Assembly (NCBI RefSeq): GCF_003545885.1
Contig: NZ_QHCT01000004.1
Coordinates: 1 to 64,000, forward strand
Source of the DNA: Leptospira stimsonii
Lineage (GTDB): Bacteria > Spirochaetota > Leptospiria > Leptospirales > Leptospiraceae
Length of the DNA stretch: 64,000 nt
Direction: 5' to 3'
Of the stretch, positions 35,872 through 51,711 are shown piece by piece. The notes beneath the pieces are model-generated. The model was not told the origin of the DNA and did no database searches. It saw only the letters and a list, made by a program, of their open reading frames with translations. Each line of letters starts with the position of its first letter. The stretch's first letter is position 1. The position numbers were made by a program, and so were the translations under genes.

Positions 35872-37311
35872 TTAGAATGCCCCGTCCGGATGTTTCTTGA
35901 ATTCTTTTTGATTGATAAAAAGATATTGGTATTGAATCTGTTTTCCTTCCTTGGTCTTTGCATGGATCATCAAAGGAAGAAATGTGGATTTTTTTGCAAA
36001 GTCCGGAATTCTCACCGTGTAATCCGGAGCCTTGTTTTCCGCGATTACATCCTTACTTTTGATCTTAATACTCACCGATTCGGTTTGAACTCCCTCAAGA
36101 TGAATCTTAAACTCTTGACCCGTTTTTACCCAAGAACCGTCCGCAATCGAAATCGAAATTTTCGGAGGCGGTGCCATCGTAAGAATCGCATTGAACGCGG
36201 ATTGAGACTGACCCCAAGGAACCAAGGATCTATGCACGTTATAAACCGGTGTCCCAGGAACATTCTTCCCAGGATTTACCGTAAACGCCATTCGGTACCC
36301 AATGGCCTTTGCTTCTTCGATCACGCGGGGATCAAAAAGACCGAAAGGATAGGCGAGATCCACGACCTTTCTTCCGGTTTTAGCTTCCAGGATTTGTTTG
36401 GATTCGAGCAATTGTTTCCGGATCAAAGTACGACTCATCGTAGGAAGTTTCGGATGATATAAGGTATGAGAACCCAGATCCAGAACTCCACTATCCAGTG
36501 CGGTCTTCAGTTGATCCCAGGTCATGTAGTACTTCTTACCAGAAGAAATGATCGTAGGGTAGATAAAGATCGAAGCGACAAAACCGTATTTTTTCAGAAG
36601 AGGGACCAATTGTTCCAAGTGCGTTTTGGATCCGTCGTCAAACGTAAGAAGAATCGGTTTCTCCGGAAAATCCGAGGGTTTTTTACCGGAAATGTATTCA
36701 TAGAATTGATCCAAACGAATCGGTTTATAACCTGCGGCTTTGAGAAACTTAAACTGTTCTTCGAGAAGTTTCGGGTGAAGATTGTAACCGCCCATAGGAC
36801 CACCTTCCGGGGCCAAATGATGATAACAGAGAACGGGAACTCCGCCGCCGGAAGCCGAATCGATTCCTTGAATGGAATAACTCGGACTGGAAGGGGTATC
36901 ATCCTTAACCGTTGGAAGAGCGTCTTCGTATTTCTTCTTTTTCGTTTTGGATGAATCTGAATTCTTCGTCTCTTTTTTGTCTTGGATTTTAGAATTTCTG
37001 GATTTCTTGGGGAGATTTTTTTCTTCCGTTTTCGAAGCAACCGCGTTTACATTGGCCGCTTCCGACTTTTCTTTCGGATTCTTTTTGGAAACGATTTCGG
37101 GAGAATCATCCGAAGTGGGAGATTGCCGTTCTCCAGGCGAACGTTCCGGTTCCAACTTCGGGGAAGAAGACGAAGTTTTTCTTTTTTTCGGTGGATTGAG
37201 AAAATCATCTACGGGTGAAGCCGTCAAAAGGGTCGGGATCAAAAGGGAAAGAATCCCTAACATAGAGAGAGAGGTTTTTACGTTTTTGGAAATAAATAGT
37301 TTTGTTTGCAT
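35872..37311 (-). CDS. Exported polysaccharide deacetylase (NodB/CE4)
   Basis: A 479-aa protein with an N-terminal signal peptide (LSMLGILSLLIPTLLTASP), a low-complexity lysine/serine-rich linker (about 35-145), and a CE4 domain. The catalytic motif 1 is ILLTFDDGSKTH (about residue 222) and motif 2 is LGSHTLYHPKLP with the two histidines. VVDLAYPFGLFDPRVIEEAK is motif 3. A C-terminal beta domain of about 95 residues follows. It should remove acetyl groups from cell-envelope polysaccharide. Confidence 0.9.
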   Translation of the reverse strand: MQTKLFISKNVKTSLSMLGILSLLIPTLLTASPVDDFLNPPKKRKTSSSSPKLEPERSPGERQSPTSDDSPEIVSKKNPKEKSEAANVNAVASKTEEKNLPKKSRNSKIQDKKETKNSDSSKTKKKKYEDALPTVKDDTPSSPSYSIQGIDSASGGGVPVLCYHHLAPEGGPMGGYNLHPKLLEEQFKFLKAAGYKPIRLDQFYEYISGKKPSDFPEKPILLTFDDGSKTHLEQLVPLLKKYGFVASIFIYPTIISSGKKYYMTWDQLKTALDSGVLDLGSHTLYHPKLPTMSRTLIRKQLLESKQILEAKTGRKVVDLAYPFGLFDPRVIEEAKAIGYRMAFTVNPGKNVPGTPVYNVHRSLVPWGQSQSAFNAILTMAPPPKISISIADGSWVKTGQEFKIHLEGVQTESVSIKIKSKDVIAENKAPDYTVRIPDFAKKSTFLPLMIHAKTKEGKQIQYQYLFINQKEFKKHPDGAF

Positions 37312-37384
37312 TCCGGAATCCGGGAAAAGAGTCTTCGGTTAGTCTTTTAAAGCCTCTTTCCCCGGCAAGCGATTCCCGGAGGGT

Positions 37385-37951
37385 TCAATTGCAGAATTTG
37401 TCGAACGATTTCGACGCTTCTCGATGACCTAAATCTTCGGCTTGTTTCCAATCTTCACACGCATTCTTCTTTTCCTTCACCGCCCATTTGGCAACGGCGC
37501 GATTGTTGAACGCGTTGGAATATTTCGGTCTGAAACGAATTGCCGAAGTAAAATCTTCTATCGCACCTTGGTAATCGGAGATTTCGATTTTTGCAAATCC
37601 CCGGTTGTTGTATGCGACGGCATAATCCTGTTTTCTTTCGATCGCCTGACTATAATCAGAAATGGCCCCTTCTTCGTCTCCGGACTTGCTCTTCGCGAGT
37701 CCACGATTGTTCAGAGAAGAGGGATTGTCCGGATTTGCATCCAATTCTCTCGAATAAAACTCGATCGCAGAAATAAAATCCCCTTTTTTGAAAAGAGAAT
37801 TCCCTTCTTGAAAAGGACTACGATTCGATTCTCGAAAAGAAATCGTCTCCTCCGTTTTCTCCTGTTCGGAAGAACAAGAAGAAATAAGAAAGAAGGTTAG
37901 GCAAAACAGCGATTTCGAAAGAAGTTTCGATCGAGAAACGAAAGGATTCAT
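37385..37951 (-). CDS. TPR lipoprotein
   Basis: A 188-aa lipoprotein: signal peptide with lipobox FFLISSC (cysteine at about residue 26), then at least three tetratricopeptide repeats (NSLFKKGDFISAIEFYSREL, AISDYSQAIERKQDYAVAYN, AIEDFTSAIRFRPKYSNAFN) separated by NNRGLAK / NNRGFAK / NNRAVAK hinges. It is likely a scaffold in the envelope. It shares direction with the deacetylase gene 73 bases downstream. Confidence 0.88.
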   Translation of the reverse strand: MNPFVSRSKLLSKSLFCLTFFLISSCSSEQEKTEETISFRESNRSPFQEGNSLFKKGDFISAIEFYSRELDANPDNPSSLNNRGLAKSKSGDEEGAISDYSQAIERKQDYAVAYNNRGFAKIEISDYQGAIEDFTSAIRFRPKYSNAFNNRAVAKWAVKEKKNACEDWKQAEDLGHREASKSFDKFCN

Positions 37952-37975
37952 GCAAAATAAGTCTCCGAAAGAAGC

Positions 37976-38491
37976 TTATTTCCCTTCCTTCTCCCGAATC
38001 AATCTCTTTAAGACGGATTCACTGTGTGCGCAGAGTTTCAGGATTCCCGCTTTTGCAGGTTTTTGTTTGTCTAGTTCCAAGAGTTGGCTTGCAAAGCGAA
38101 ACTTGCGACGGATGTGATTCACTGCCGGGATGGAAGTCTTAAAGCTTCTCGCCAACTCATGATCAGTCATACCTTTCAAGTTGAGGTCGAAGAACTTCGC
38201 GAGCTTATCCTTATCCCAAACAATCTTCTGATCCGTTCGGTAATAATTGTGTTGTTCAAGTCGTTTGCTGTTGCGTTCGTAAGAACCTTGGTTCCTCTTC
38301 TTTCTCCAGAAGGGATGTCGGTTCCTCGCATACTTGATATCATCGATCGTATACCCGGTTGACGTAAGCCATTCCGAAGTGATACTAGATTTTTTTGGAC
38401 CGGTAAGCTTTGACTTAATCGATAACTCGATGTACTGCTCCGGTGTTGATGCTGAAAGTAGTTTCCGTTTTTCTTTTTCGTAGATTTCCAT
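37976..38491 (-). CDS. Putative HTH-containing protein, unknown function
   Basis: A 171-aa basic protein. A segment near residues 107-131 (GMTDHELARSFKTSIPAVNH-IRRKF) looks like a helix-turn-helix, and the N-terminal half is rich in R/K/Y. No known family is recognised. It ends 25 bases before the TPR lipoprotein gene start and may be co-transcribed with it. Moderately confident that it is a real gene. Confidence 0.65.
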   Translation of the reverse strand: MEIYEKEKRKLLSASTPEQYIELSIKSKLTGPKKSSITSEWLTSTGYTIDDIKYARNRHPFWRKKRNQGSYERNSKRLEQHNYYRTDQKIVWDKDKLAKFFDLNLKGMTDHELARSFKTSIPAVNHIRRKFRFASQLLELDKQKPAKAGILKLCAHSESVLKRLIREKEGK

Positions 38492-38559
38492 ATCTTTTTA
38501 CGCTCATTTAAACATAATCTGGAGAGTTGGTGCTCTCCAAACTCAGGGACTATTCTTAT

Positions 38560-38593
<34 letters not shown>

Positions 38594-38655
38594 AGAAGAA
38601 AGAAAATCTCGGATGGATTTGTTAGAAAAGAAATACATCCGATGTAATTCAATAC

Positions 38656-39648
38656 TTACCAACGAAAGTTACCTTCCTTTAAGAAACCAAAACCGATCGG
38701 ATCCGTTGAAACACCCGGACAAACGACTGACGCTTTGCCAGAAAGACGAAAGGAAGAACTTCGTTTTGTAACCGCATTCGCAATCGAGTTGGAGACGGAC
38801 TTCAGAGGAAAGCTTGTCTTAATGGTAAGAATCGATTCTTTACCGTTGTTCACGATATTCACTGGAGAACCCGTTAAAAATTTATCATTTTCAAGAAAGA
38901 GTTCGAAGTTGAGATCTTGAAACTTCAAATCGGAAGCGGCTTTGTTGTTTAGAACCAGATCAAATTCCGTATCGATGGAGATATCGAGAGCTTCCAGGCC
39001 GGCATTGATTGCGGAACCGGGAGACTTTCTATTCTTAGGAGAAAGGAGAGCATCCAAAAAGGAAACCGCCTTCTTTGCGATCTCTTCGCTGTTAGCAGAT
39101 TCGGTGATCTTTGCCACGTCCGGTTTGAGAATTTTGAAGTTACGGATTTCAATATTGGGAAGAACCGCAGGTATCAATCTTTCGTCTTGAAACGGGAATT
39201 TGAGCGATTCTGTGCCGGCGATGACCCTGTATTTTTCAGGAAGAGGAAGTCCTGCTTCTCCTTCGATACGAATCAAGAGTTCTTTTTTACCGGGGACTTT
39301 TTTATAGAGAGCGGCGAGATCGGAATACTTGAGCTTCACTTCGATCGGAAGTTGTTTTTTCGAGGAACCGGAGATCGCTTCTAAACTCAGATTCACCTTG
39401 CTGAACTGCGTTCCTTCGATTTTCACGTCCAAGTCGAGACTGGAAGCGGGAAGGGAAATCGGATAAGGATTATTCACTTCAGTTTGAATGAGAAGTTTAA
39501 TATCCTCGAGAGTGATTTCCGCAATCTCCACTCTTTCAAAAGAGATCTCAGGAGTTTTGATCTTCCCCTTGAGCGTCTGCAATTGCGCGCAAGCGGAGAG
39601 GGAGAAAAAAAGAAAGGGAAGCAGAAGAAGGGCCAATGTAGATTTCAA
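38656..39648 (-). CDS. LEA type 2-like lipoprotein
   Basis: A 330-aa lipoprotein. Signal peptide with lipobox FFSLSAC (cysteine near residue 20), followed by two LEA14/WHy-like beta-sandwich repeats: PEISFERVEIAEITLEDIKL, LIQTEVNNPYPISLPASSLD and, in the second half, FDLVLNNKAASDLKFQDLNF. The family is associated with stress or desiccation tolerance in other organisms; a role in the Leptospira envelope is unproven. Confidence 0.82.
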   Translation of the reverse strand: MKSTLALLLLPFLFFSLSACAQLQTLKGKIKTPEISFERVEIAEITLEDIKLLIQTEVNNPYPISLPASSLDLDVKIEGTQFSKVNLSLEAISGSSKKQLPIEVKLKYSDLAALYKKVPGKKELLIRIEGEAGLPLPEKYRVIAGTESLKFPFQDERLIPAVLPNIEIRNFKILKPDVAKITESANSEEIAKKAVSFLDALLSPKNRKSPGSAINAGLEALDISIDTEFDLVLNNKAASDLKFQDLNFELFLENDKFLTGSPVNIVNNGKESILTIKTSFPLKSVSNSIANAVTKRSSSFRLSGKASVVCPGVSTDPIGFGFLKEGNFRW

Positions 39649-40306
<658 letters not shown>

Positions 40307-40750
40307 CTACAAAGGTCCAGAACGTGCGGCTTCGTTCAGACCGAACGCTTCCAAAAACGAAGAAGGTCTCTTGGAATTGAGATTTAGGATCACCCAATCC
40401 GTGCTCGCTTTGCAAGAAAGAGACTGGTTGCTAAGAGTTATGATTCTTTGTTCAAAGAAGGTACGGGTAGGAGATTTGAGAAAAAGATCCGATTCGATGA
40501 GAACATTCTCCGGATAAGAGATTTCCCGTTTGATATCCATACGAACGGAAAGAATGATCGGGCCAAAACATTGCGCTCGGAGATTCTCCATCGAAAATCC
40601 CCAGTTTCGCATGGCTCTCATGCGAGTTTCATCCAGATAACCCTGAAAATTTTTGTTATTAACGTGCTGGTTTGGGTCCAGTTCGTCCCAACGGATCTCA
40701 ATTTGTGTTTTAGGATTCTTACGAATGGGAGAGAGAGTTTCCGCCTTCAT
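40307..40750 (-). CDS. Acyl-CoA thioesterase (hot-dog fold)
   Basis: A 147-aa 4HBT-type thioesterase. IRWDELDPNQHVNNKNFQGY carries the catalytic D-x-x-x-H-V-N-N pattern near residue 27 and LDETRMRAMRNWGFSMENL follows as in YbgC-like enzymes. It hydrolyses acyl-CoA or acyl-ACP. Its start lies 32 bases inside the frame of the broken TetR gene upstream, suggesting they once formed a coupled pair. Confidence 0.87.
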   Translation of the reverse strand: MKAETLSPIRKNPKTQIEIRWDELDPNQHVNNKNFQGYLDETRMRAMRNWGFSMENLRAQCFGPIILSVRMDIKREISYPENVLIESDLFLKSPTRTFFEQRIITLSNQSLSCKASTDWVILNLNSKRPSSFLEAFGLNEAARSGPL

Positions 40751-41333
40751 TCGAATCTCCTAAAAGAAGGGTTTTTGGAAAATAAGTTAAAAAATGATCG
40801 AGATGGATTTCATCTCCGGTGGCCTTCGTAAGAAGAAGAGCTCCTCTCCAGGAGGAGCCGAGGTAGTGGATTTTTTGTAGGAGATCCTCGGATTCTGGAA
40901 ACGGAAGTGCTTCGAGAATTCCTCGAGCGATGTCTTCCACGGAGGTTCTTAATTTTTCTCAAAGTTCGAATCTTGAAGAAGAGGAATATTGGGACAGAAC
41001 ATTGATAAAACAGGAAATTCCTTCCGAGAGGAGTTTTTTTCTAACTCTCGCTTCCTTTTCGTAAAGAAAGAAAAGCGAAGATTGGTTTCCTCCCGAGGCT
41101 CCTAAGACGTCTTTATTCCAGGAAATGGCCTTCTGAGTATAGAATTCGAGTGACTCTATGAGAAACTGATCCTTGGAGAAGAAATAATTGTAGAAGGATC
41201 CTTTAGGAATCCCAGAACTGTTCGCGATTTCCTGAATTCCGACTTCCTCAGGACTCCTCTTTCGAAGGAGATGGATCCCGGTTTCTAGGATTTTCAACCT
41301 CTTGGCATCTGCTTCTTTTGCTTTGATTCTCAT
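40719..41333 (-). pseudogene. TetR-family regulator interrupted by one in-frame TGA
   Basis: The first 124 codons (40959-41333) hold an intact TetR HTH: ILETGIHLLRKRSPEEVGIQ, EIANSSGIPKGSFYNYFFSK. They end in TGA at 40959-40961. The same frame continues without further stops as EKLRTSVEDIARGILEALPF through GSSWRGALLLTKATGD to a stop at 40719, giving about 204 codons in all, the usual TetR length. The reading around the stop suggests CGA (Arg) mutated to TGA. The second piece could restart at a GTG (40938-40940), but that would not restore function. It sits directly before the thioesterase gene it probably regulated. Confidence 0.82.
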
Positions 41334-41383
41334 AGGGAAGTATATTTAAAGTGACTGGTCGTATCTATTTGTTACGGAGAATT

Positions 41384-41441
41384 TGTAGGAGGTATTACAA
41401 AATAAAAGGGCAAGGGAAGGAAAAAGAGTAGGAACTCTTAC
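41384..41441. repeat. Two copies of dispersed 16-bp palindrome
   Basis: TGTAGGAGGTATTACA (41384-41399) and a shorter GTAGGAACTCTTAC (41428-41441), in the gap between the TetR pseudogene and the DUF1564-ArsR fusion. Confidence 0.65.
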
Positions 41442-41519
41442 CCAGAAAAAAATCCCAAAAAACGATAAAAAACCCTCATTTTTGCGTTCGGAGATTCTCA
41501 TCCTGGAACCGTCCTTGGT

Positions 41520-43004
41520 ATGGGATCAAAAGAAGAAAATAGTTCTAAAAGAGAAATCTCTCTCAAGAAAAAGGGATCGCCCGTGACACTCCTCGTTCCG
41601 GAAAGAATCATTCGAATCAGAAAGCTTAAGTCGAACCAGCTAAATCGTGAATTGAGCACGCTTCTAAAAAAATATCAAAATGCGGCTCTAAAGAAGAAGT
41701 TTTTGGGAAAGAACTTTCCAGCGATAAGTTACCAGAATAAGGGACAAAAACTTAAGAGAATGAATTTTCGTCCGGATGAGAAAGATTGGATCGAATTCGG
41801 TCTCCTTGCCCAAGGACTCGGTGTTTCACGGTGCCTCCTTTTTTCTATTTTGGAGGACTGGGAATGTAGTAGAGAAATCCCCCGCGAAGAACTCGGTGGA
41901 GCTCTTACAAAAATCACCCTCCTCAGAAAAATCCTCCTTCCCCAAAGCCGATTTCAGTCCCAAATTTTCTTTTCCACCTCAAAAAAAGGCTTGCAGATAT
42001 CAAGATATCTTGATATCTCTGACCTAATGGAGCTTTTGGAAGCCAAAGCCTATTCAGGAACTCGCCCGAGACAGATTCTCTCAGCCCTAAAAGCGCTCTC
42101 GGATGAGACAAGAGTGCGAATTCTTCACATCCTCTCGCTCTCTCCCTTGAACGTCCAAGAAATCACGGAAGTTTTAAGAATGGGCCAGTCCAGAGTTTCC
42201 AGGCATCTCAAAATCCTTACTGATGCAGGCTTCCTCATCCCAGAAAGAGAAGGTTCCTGGGTTTATTATAGAATTCCGGAAGAGAAAAAGACTCCCGATT
42301 TTTCCTCGGAAATCACCGATCTCCTTCTTACTTACAAAGAAGAACTTCCTTTCCGAGAAGAAGATCAAATTCAGATCTCCGAGATTCTTTCCAGAAGAGA
42401 TCAGAAAAACACATTCTATTTTAATAATGTAGCTCAGGATTGGGAATCGATCCAAAAAGACGTCTTAGATCCCGCACTCTATCGTAAGAAAATTCTTTCT
42501 TATCTTCCGAATTCTTCCTCCGTCATCTACGATTTGGGATGTGGCCCTGGAGGATTGATTCCCTATCTTCTCACAAAATCGGACCAAGTGATCGGAGTAG
42601 ATTCTTCACCTAAGATGGTGGAAGAGGCGCAGGTTGCGTTTGCTGGAAATTCTCACGTATCTTTGATTCATTCCCCTCTGGAGAATGTGGCTTCTTCGGC
42701 GACCAAACAAGCCGATGCCGTAGTGGCGTCGATGGTCCTTCACCATCTTTCCAATCCTCCGGGAGTTATACGCGAAATTTATAAAATACTAAAGCCGGGC
42801 GGAACCTTCTGTTTGGTCGATCTTAAAAAACACAACCAAGAGTTTATGAGAGATAATTTCTCCGACCTCTGGTTAGGCTTTGATTATTCTCTTCTTCAAG
42901 ACTGGCTTGAGTTCTCAGGCTTTACCGTAAGAGCACATGAAGAATTCGAAACTGGAAACGTTTTCAAAATATTAATCATTCAAGCAACGAAAAAGGAGGA
43001 CTAA
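41520..43004 (+). CDS. DUF1564-ArsR-methyltransferase fusion regulator
   Basis: A 494-aa reading frame with three parts. Residues 1-150 are a Leptospira DUF1564 domain ([54 protein letters not shown]). Residues about 180-270 are an ArsR winged helix ([40 protein letters not shown]). Residues about 330-490 are a methyltransferase ([37 protein letters not shown]). ArsR-methyltransferase proteins beside ahcY and metH control the methyl cycle, sensing S-adenosylhomocysteine. An internal ATG at 42027 would give the normal 325-aa form. It ends 1 base before ahcY. Confidence 0.85.
   Translation: MGSKEENSSKREISLKKKGSPVTLLVPERIIRIRKLKSNQLNRELSTLLKKYQNAALKKKFLGKNFPAISYQNKGQKLKRMNFRPDEKDWIEFGLLAQGLGVSRCLLFSILEDWECSREIPREELGGALTKITLLRKILLPQSRFQSQIFFSTSKKGLQISRYLDISDLMELLEAKAYSGTRPRQILSALKALSDETRVRILHILSLSPLNVQEITEVLRMGQSRVSRHLKILTDAGFLIPEREGSWVYYRIPEEKKTPDFSSEITDLLLTYKEELPFREEDQIQISEILSRRDQKNTFYFNNVAQDWESIQKDVLDPALYRKKILSYLPNSSSVIYDLGCGPGGLIPYLLTKSDQVIGVDSSPKMVEEAQVAFAGNSHVSLIHSPLENVASSATKQADAVVASMVLHHLSNPPGVIREIYKILKPGGTFCLVDLKKHNQEFMRDNFSDLWLGFDYSLLQDWLEFSGFTVRAHEEFETGNVFKILIIQATKKED
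41995..42018. promoter_or_regulatory. 24-bp perfect palindrome, likely autoregulatory operator
   Basis: A perfect palindrome of 24 bases (halves AGATATCAAGAT / ATCTTGATATCT) lies 8 bases before the internal ATG at 42027. TTGCAG (41991-41996) and TATCTC (42014-42019), 17 bases apart, may be a promoter overlapped by it. It is inside the fused reading frame, at the end of the DUF1564 part. It is the natural position for an ArsR operator controlling the methyl-cycle operon. Confidence 0.6.
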
Positions 43005-43005
43005 A

Positions 43006-44316
<1,311 letters not shown>

Positions 44317-44324
44317 TCGAAACT

Positions 44325-44354
44325 TTTTCCGGGATCTAAGACGGTCCCGGAAAA
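44325..44354 (+). other. Intercistronic hairpin between ahcY and ferredoxin gene
   Basis: TTTTCCGGGA (44325-44334) and TCCCGGAAAA (44345-44354) form a perfect 10-bp stem with a 10-base loop. No U-run follows, so it is more likely an RNA-processing or partial-attenuation element than a full terminator. It would let ahcY be expressed above the downstream genes. Confidence 0.6.
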
Positions 44355-44373
44355 TCGGTCTTCTCGAAAAACG

Positions 44374-44673
44374 ATGGCCTACGTTGTCACGGAACCTTGC
44401 AGAAATTGCAAATATACATACTGTGCCGCGGTTTGTCCGGTGGAAGCCTTTCGAGAAGGAACCGATTGTCTCTATATTGAACCTTCCGTCTGCATCGATT
44501 GCAACAAATGCAGACCGGAGTGTCCGGTGGAAGCGATCTATCCGGATTATGAAGTGCCTTCGATCTGGCAGAGCTGGATTGCGGAGAATGCCCAGAAATC
44601 GAAATATTCTCCAGCGATTATTGACGTCAAAGTCCCTCTCAAAGGTCAAGGTTGTCTCAACTCGGAATATTAG
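44374..44673 (+). CDS. Ferredoxin with two iron-sulfur clusters
   Basis: A 99-aa ferredoxin. Cysteines at 9, 12, 17 and 21 (CRNCKYTYCAAVCP) and at 40, 43, 46 and 50 (CIDCNKCRPECP) give two clusters of the FdxA/bacterial type, probably one 3Fe-4S or 4Fe-4S plus one 4Fe-4S. It sits between ahcY and metH, 46 bases before metH. Cobalamin methionine synthase needs one-electron reduction to be reactivated, so this protein may be its electron donor; that is an inference from position. Confidence 0.9.
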   Translation: MAYVVTEPCRNCKYTYCAAVCPVEAFREGTDCLYIEPSVCIDCNKCRPECPVEAIYPDYEVPSIWQSWIAENAQKSKYSPAIIDVKVPLKGQGCLNSEY

Positions 44674-44719
44674 AATACCGTAATTATATTTTTTTTAGAA
44701 TACATCAAAGAAACAAATC

Positions 44720-48460
<3,741 letters not shown>

Positions 48461-48506
48461 GAATGGAAAAGGAAGAGTCCATTTTGTTTCGTCTAACTAG
48501 AAGAAT

Positions 48507-48836
48507 ATGAAACCGGCAGTTCCCAATCATTCTTCGGTGCACAACCACGGTCCCGTTTTTTCGGAGACCCGAAAGGCAAACGAAGAATTTTCGTTTCATC
48601 CGACTTTGATCTCTTGGCTCCAAGGACCGCTTCATCTCGAAGGAAACGAAATTCTGAAACTTACGGAAATCGGATGTACGGACAATTCCTGTCCCGTAAT
48701 CGAAACCTGTTTGGAAGTTTTCGATTCTACGGAGAATCCGGATCCAAGAACGATGATCCGTTTTGGGAGAGCCAAACATCTCATCAGCAAGATGGATTTG
48801 GTATTCTCTCTAAAAAAACAGGGAATTGTAGAGTAA
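48507..48836 (+). CDS. Conserved small protein of unknown function
   Basis: A 109-aa soluble protein. The segment LKLTEIGCTDNSCPVIETCL has a CxxxxC pair (residues about 65-70) seen in small proteins that accompany nitrogen or sulfur metabolism genes, but I cannot name the family. It follows metH by 46 bases in the same direction and may be the end of that operon. Confidence 0.68.
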   Translation: MKPAVPNHSSVHNHGPVFSETRKANEEFSFHPTLISWLQGPLHLEGNEILKLTEIGCTDNSCPVIETCLEVFDSTENPDPRTMIRFGRAKHLISKMDLVFSLKKQGIVE

Positions 48837-49362
48837 AGCTTCGAGACATCTGTTCCATTTCGGTGATGGCCAATCCTTCTGTGTGATTTGTGTAGGAGCT
48901 CTTACACTTTTCTAAACGGTTCAATCTGTTTCAAAGTTCTTCCGAACAATAAGAAAGGTATGAAATGGAGGAAAAACCGTTTTCCAGTGGTTTTGATTGT
49001 AGGAGCTATTACAAAAGAATTGATTTTAAAATACGAAAACGTTTCACGAACGATCGATCCACCGAAAAAGAAAACCCGTTTATGAGCAAAACGGTTCCGT
49101 TATCCTCCAGTGTAGGAGCTCTTACGAGCAGTGAAAAAACCATTCTCATCTGATCATAACTCACCACCTGACAATGCCCAAAAAGTTGGAAATCAAAACA
49201 AACAAAAGGGTAAGTATAAGAATCGGTTTTGAGGATTGTAAGAACTCTTACAAAGAATTCATGCTACAGTGAACCCGTCCATTTCCAAAAATGTAGAAGC
49301 TCCTACAAAGATAGAACGATCCAAACCACGTAAGCGCACGGCGGATTCTCTCAAAAGTGGAT
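48837..49362. other. Gene-free interval dense in dispersed palindromes
   Basis: 526 bases between convergent genes. Five copies of the 16-bp palindrome lie in it. No convincing gene or RNA is visible. Confidence 0.65.
48891..49307. repeat. Cluster of five dispersed 16-bp palindromes
   Basis: TGTAGGAGCTCTTACA (48891-48906), TGTAGGAGCTATTACA (48998-49013), TGTAGGAGCTCTTACG (49111-49126), TGTAAGAACTCTTACA (49237-49252) and TGTAGAAGCTCCTACA (49292-49307). Start-to-start spacings are 107, 113, 126 and 55 bases. Several left-arm changes are balanced in the right arm, keeping the hairpin. Confidence 0.8.
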
Positions 49363-50307
<945 letters not shown>

Positions 50308-50345
50308 GCACGTTCTCTTTGTAAGACTATAGAAATAGAACAGAG

Positions 50346-50382
<37 letters not shown>

Positions 50383-50415
50383 CGGAATTCCTTAAAAATC
50401 AACGCGAGGGTAAGA

Positions 50416-51711
50416 ATGGAAACAAAGATAAAAAATTTCGGCGAGTGTACCGTGCCGAGTCCTGCGGATTATGAATACTATACTAGCGATTCTTCCAGGC
50501 TGTTGTTTAGAACCGTTTTTCAATCCAAGGAAGATTGGAATTCTTACATTGAAAGTGGTCCCGATTTTTTTGAACAAGCCGGTCCTCGCGAAAAAATTTT
50601 TTTCCGCCCCAAAGAAGTGACCGCAGGGATCGTAACGTGCGGCGGCCTCTGCCCAGGAATCAATGACGTGATCCGAGGAATCGTCATGGAACTTTTTTAC
50701 CGTTACGGAGTTTCTCGGATTCTCGGGTTTCCTTTCGGCTACCAGGGCCTTGTCAAAAAATATTCTCATAAACCGATCGAACTCACTCCGGAGCGCGTGG
50801 CACATATCGTAGAAGAAGGGGGTTCTATGCTCGGTTCTTCACGAGGGAATCAATCTCCGGTCGATATGGTCGACTATCTCAGCCTCTACGGCGTCAAGGT
50901 TCTCTTTTGCATCGGAGGGGACGGAACCCTTCGAGGAGCTCGGGAGATCGTGGACGAGATCGCAAAACGAGGAGAAGAAATTTCGGTCATTGGAATTCCG
51001 AAAACCATAGACAACGATATCAACTACGTCCAAAAGACATTCGGTTTTTCTACTGCGTTTTCCAAAGCGATGGAAGCGGTGGAATGTGCCCACGTCGAGG
51101 CAAAAGGAGCGCCTAACGGAATCGGTCTTGTGAAACTTATGGGAAGGCACTCCGGTTTTATCGCGGTGAACGCGGCCCTTGCTTCACGAAACGTAAACTA
51201 CTGCCTGATTCCCGAAGTCAACTTCGATCTCCACGGAAACGGAGCCTTCTTAGATGAGCTCAAAAAAAGAATCCAAAAAAAGGGCCACGCCGTGATCATC
51301 GCCGCCGAAGGAGCGGGGCAACATTTTTTTGAAACCACGGGGGAAAGAGATCCTTCGGGGAATCTCAAACTCAAGGACATCGGAATCTTTCTCAAGGACA
51401 CGATGACCGACTTTTTCAAAAAAGAAAATATCCCCGTGAATATCAAATACATCGATCCGAGTTATATCATCCGTTCGATTCCCGCCAACCCGGAAGACTC
51501 GGTCTTCTGCGGTTTTTTGGCTCAGAATGCGGTGCACGCGGCCATGGCCGGCAAAACCGATATGGTTGTAGGAATGTGGAACAACGTTTTCACACACCTT
51601 CCGATCTCGGTCGCGATTCAAGAAAGAAAGGTCTTACAACCGGATCGAAGTACGCTCTGGAGATCGCTCCTCGCTTCCACGGGACAACCGGCGCATATGT
51701 TGGCGAAATGA
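50416..51711 (+). CDS. pfkA: 6-phosphofructokinase
   Basis: A 431-aa long-type phosphofructokinase as found in spirochaetes and plants. [20 protein letters not shown] near residue 72 is the nucleotide loop; [20 protein letters not shown] has the ATP-type [25 protein letters not shown] holds the catalytic [25 protein letters not shown] binds sugar phosphate. The GGDGT/TIDND combination points to ATP rather than pyrophosphate as donor. It performs fructose-6-phosphate phosphorylation in the cytoplasm. Monocistronic. Confidence 0.9.
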   Translation: METKIKNFGECTVPSPADYEYYTSDSSRLLFRTVFQSKEDWNSYIESGPDFFEQAGPREKIFFRPKEVTAGIVTCGGLCPGINDVIRGIVMELFYRYGVSRILGFPFGYQGLVKKYSHKPIELTPERVAHIVEEGGSMLGSSRGNQSPVDMVDYLSLYGVKVLFCIGGDGTLRGAREIVDEIAKRGEEISVIGIPKTIDNDINYVQKTFGFSTAFSKAMEAVECAHVEAKGAPNGIGLVKLMGRHSGFIAVNAALASRNVNYCLIPEVNFDLHGNGAFLDELKKRIQKKGHAVIIAAEGAGQHFFETTGERDPSGNLKLKDIGIFLKDTMTDFFKKENIPVNIKYIDPSYIIRSIPANPEDSVFCGFLAQNAVHAAMAGKTDMVVGMWNNVFTHLPISVAIQERKVLQPDRSTLWRSLLASTGQPAHMLAK

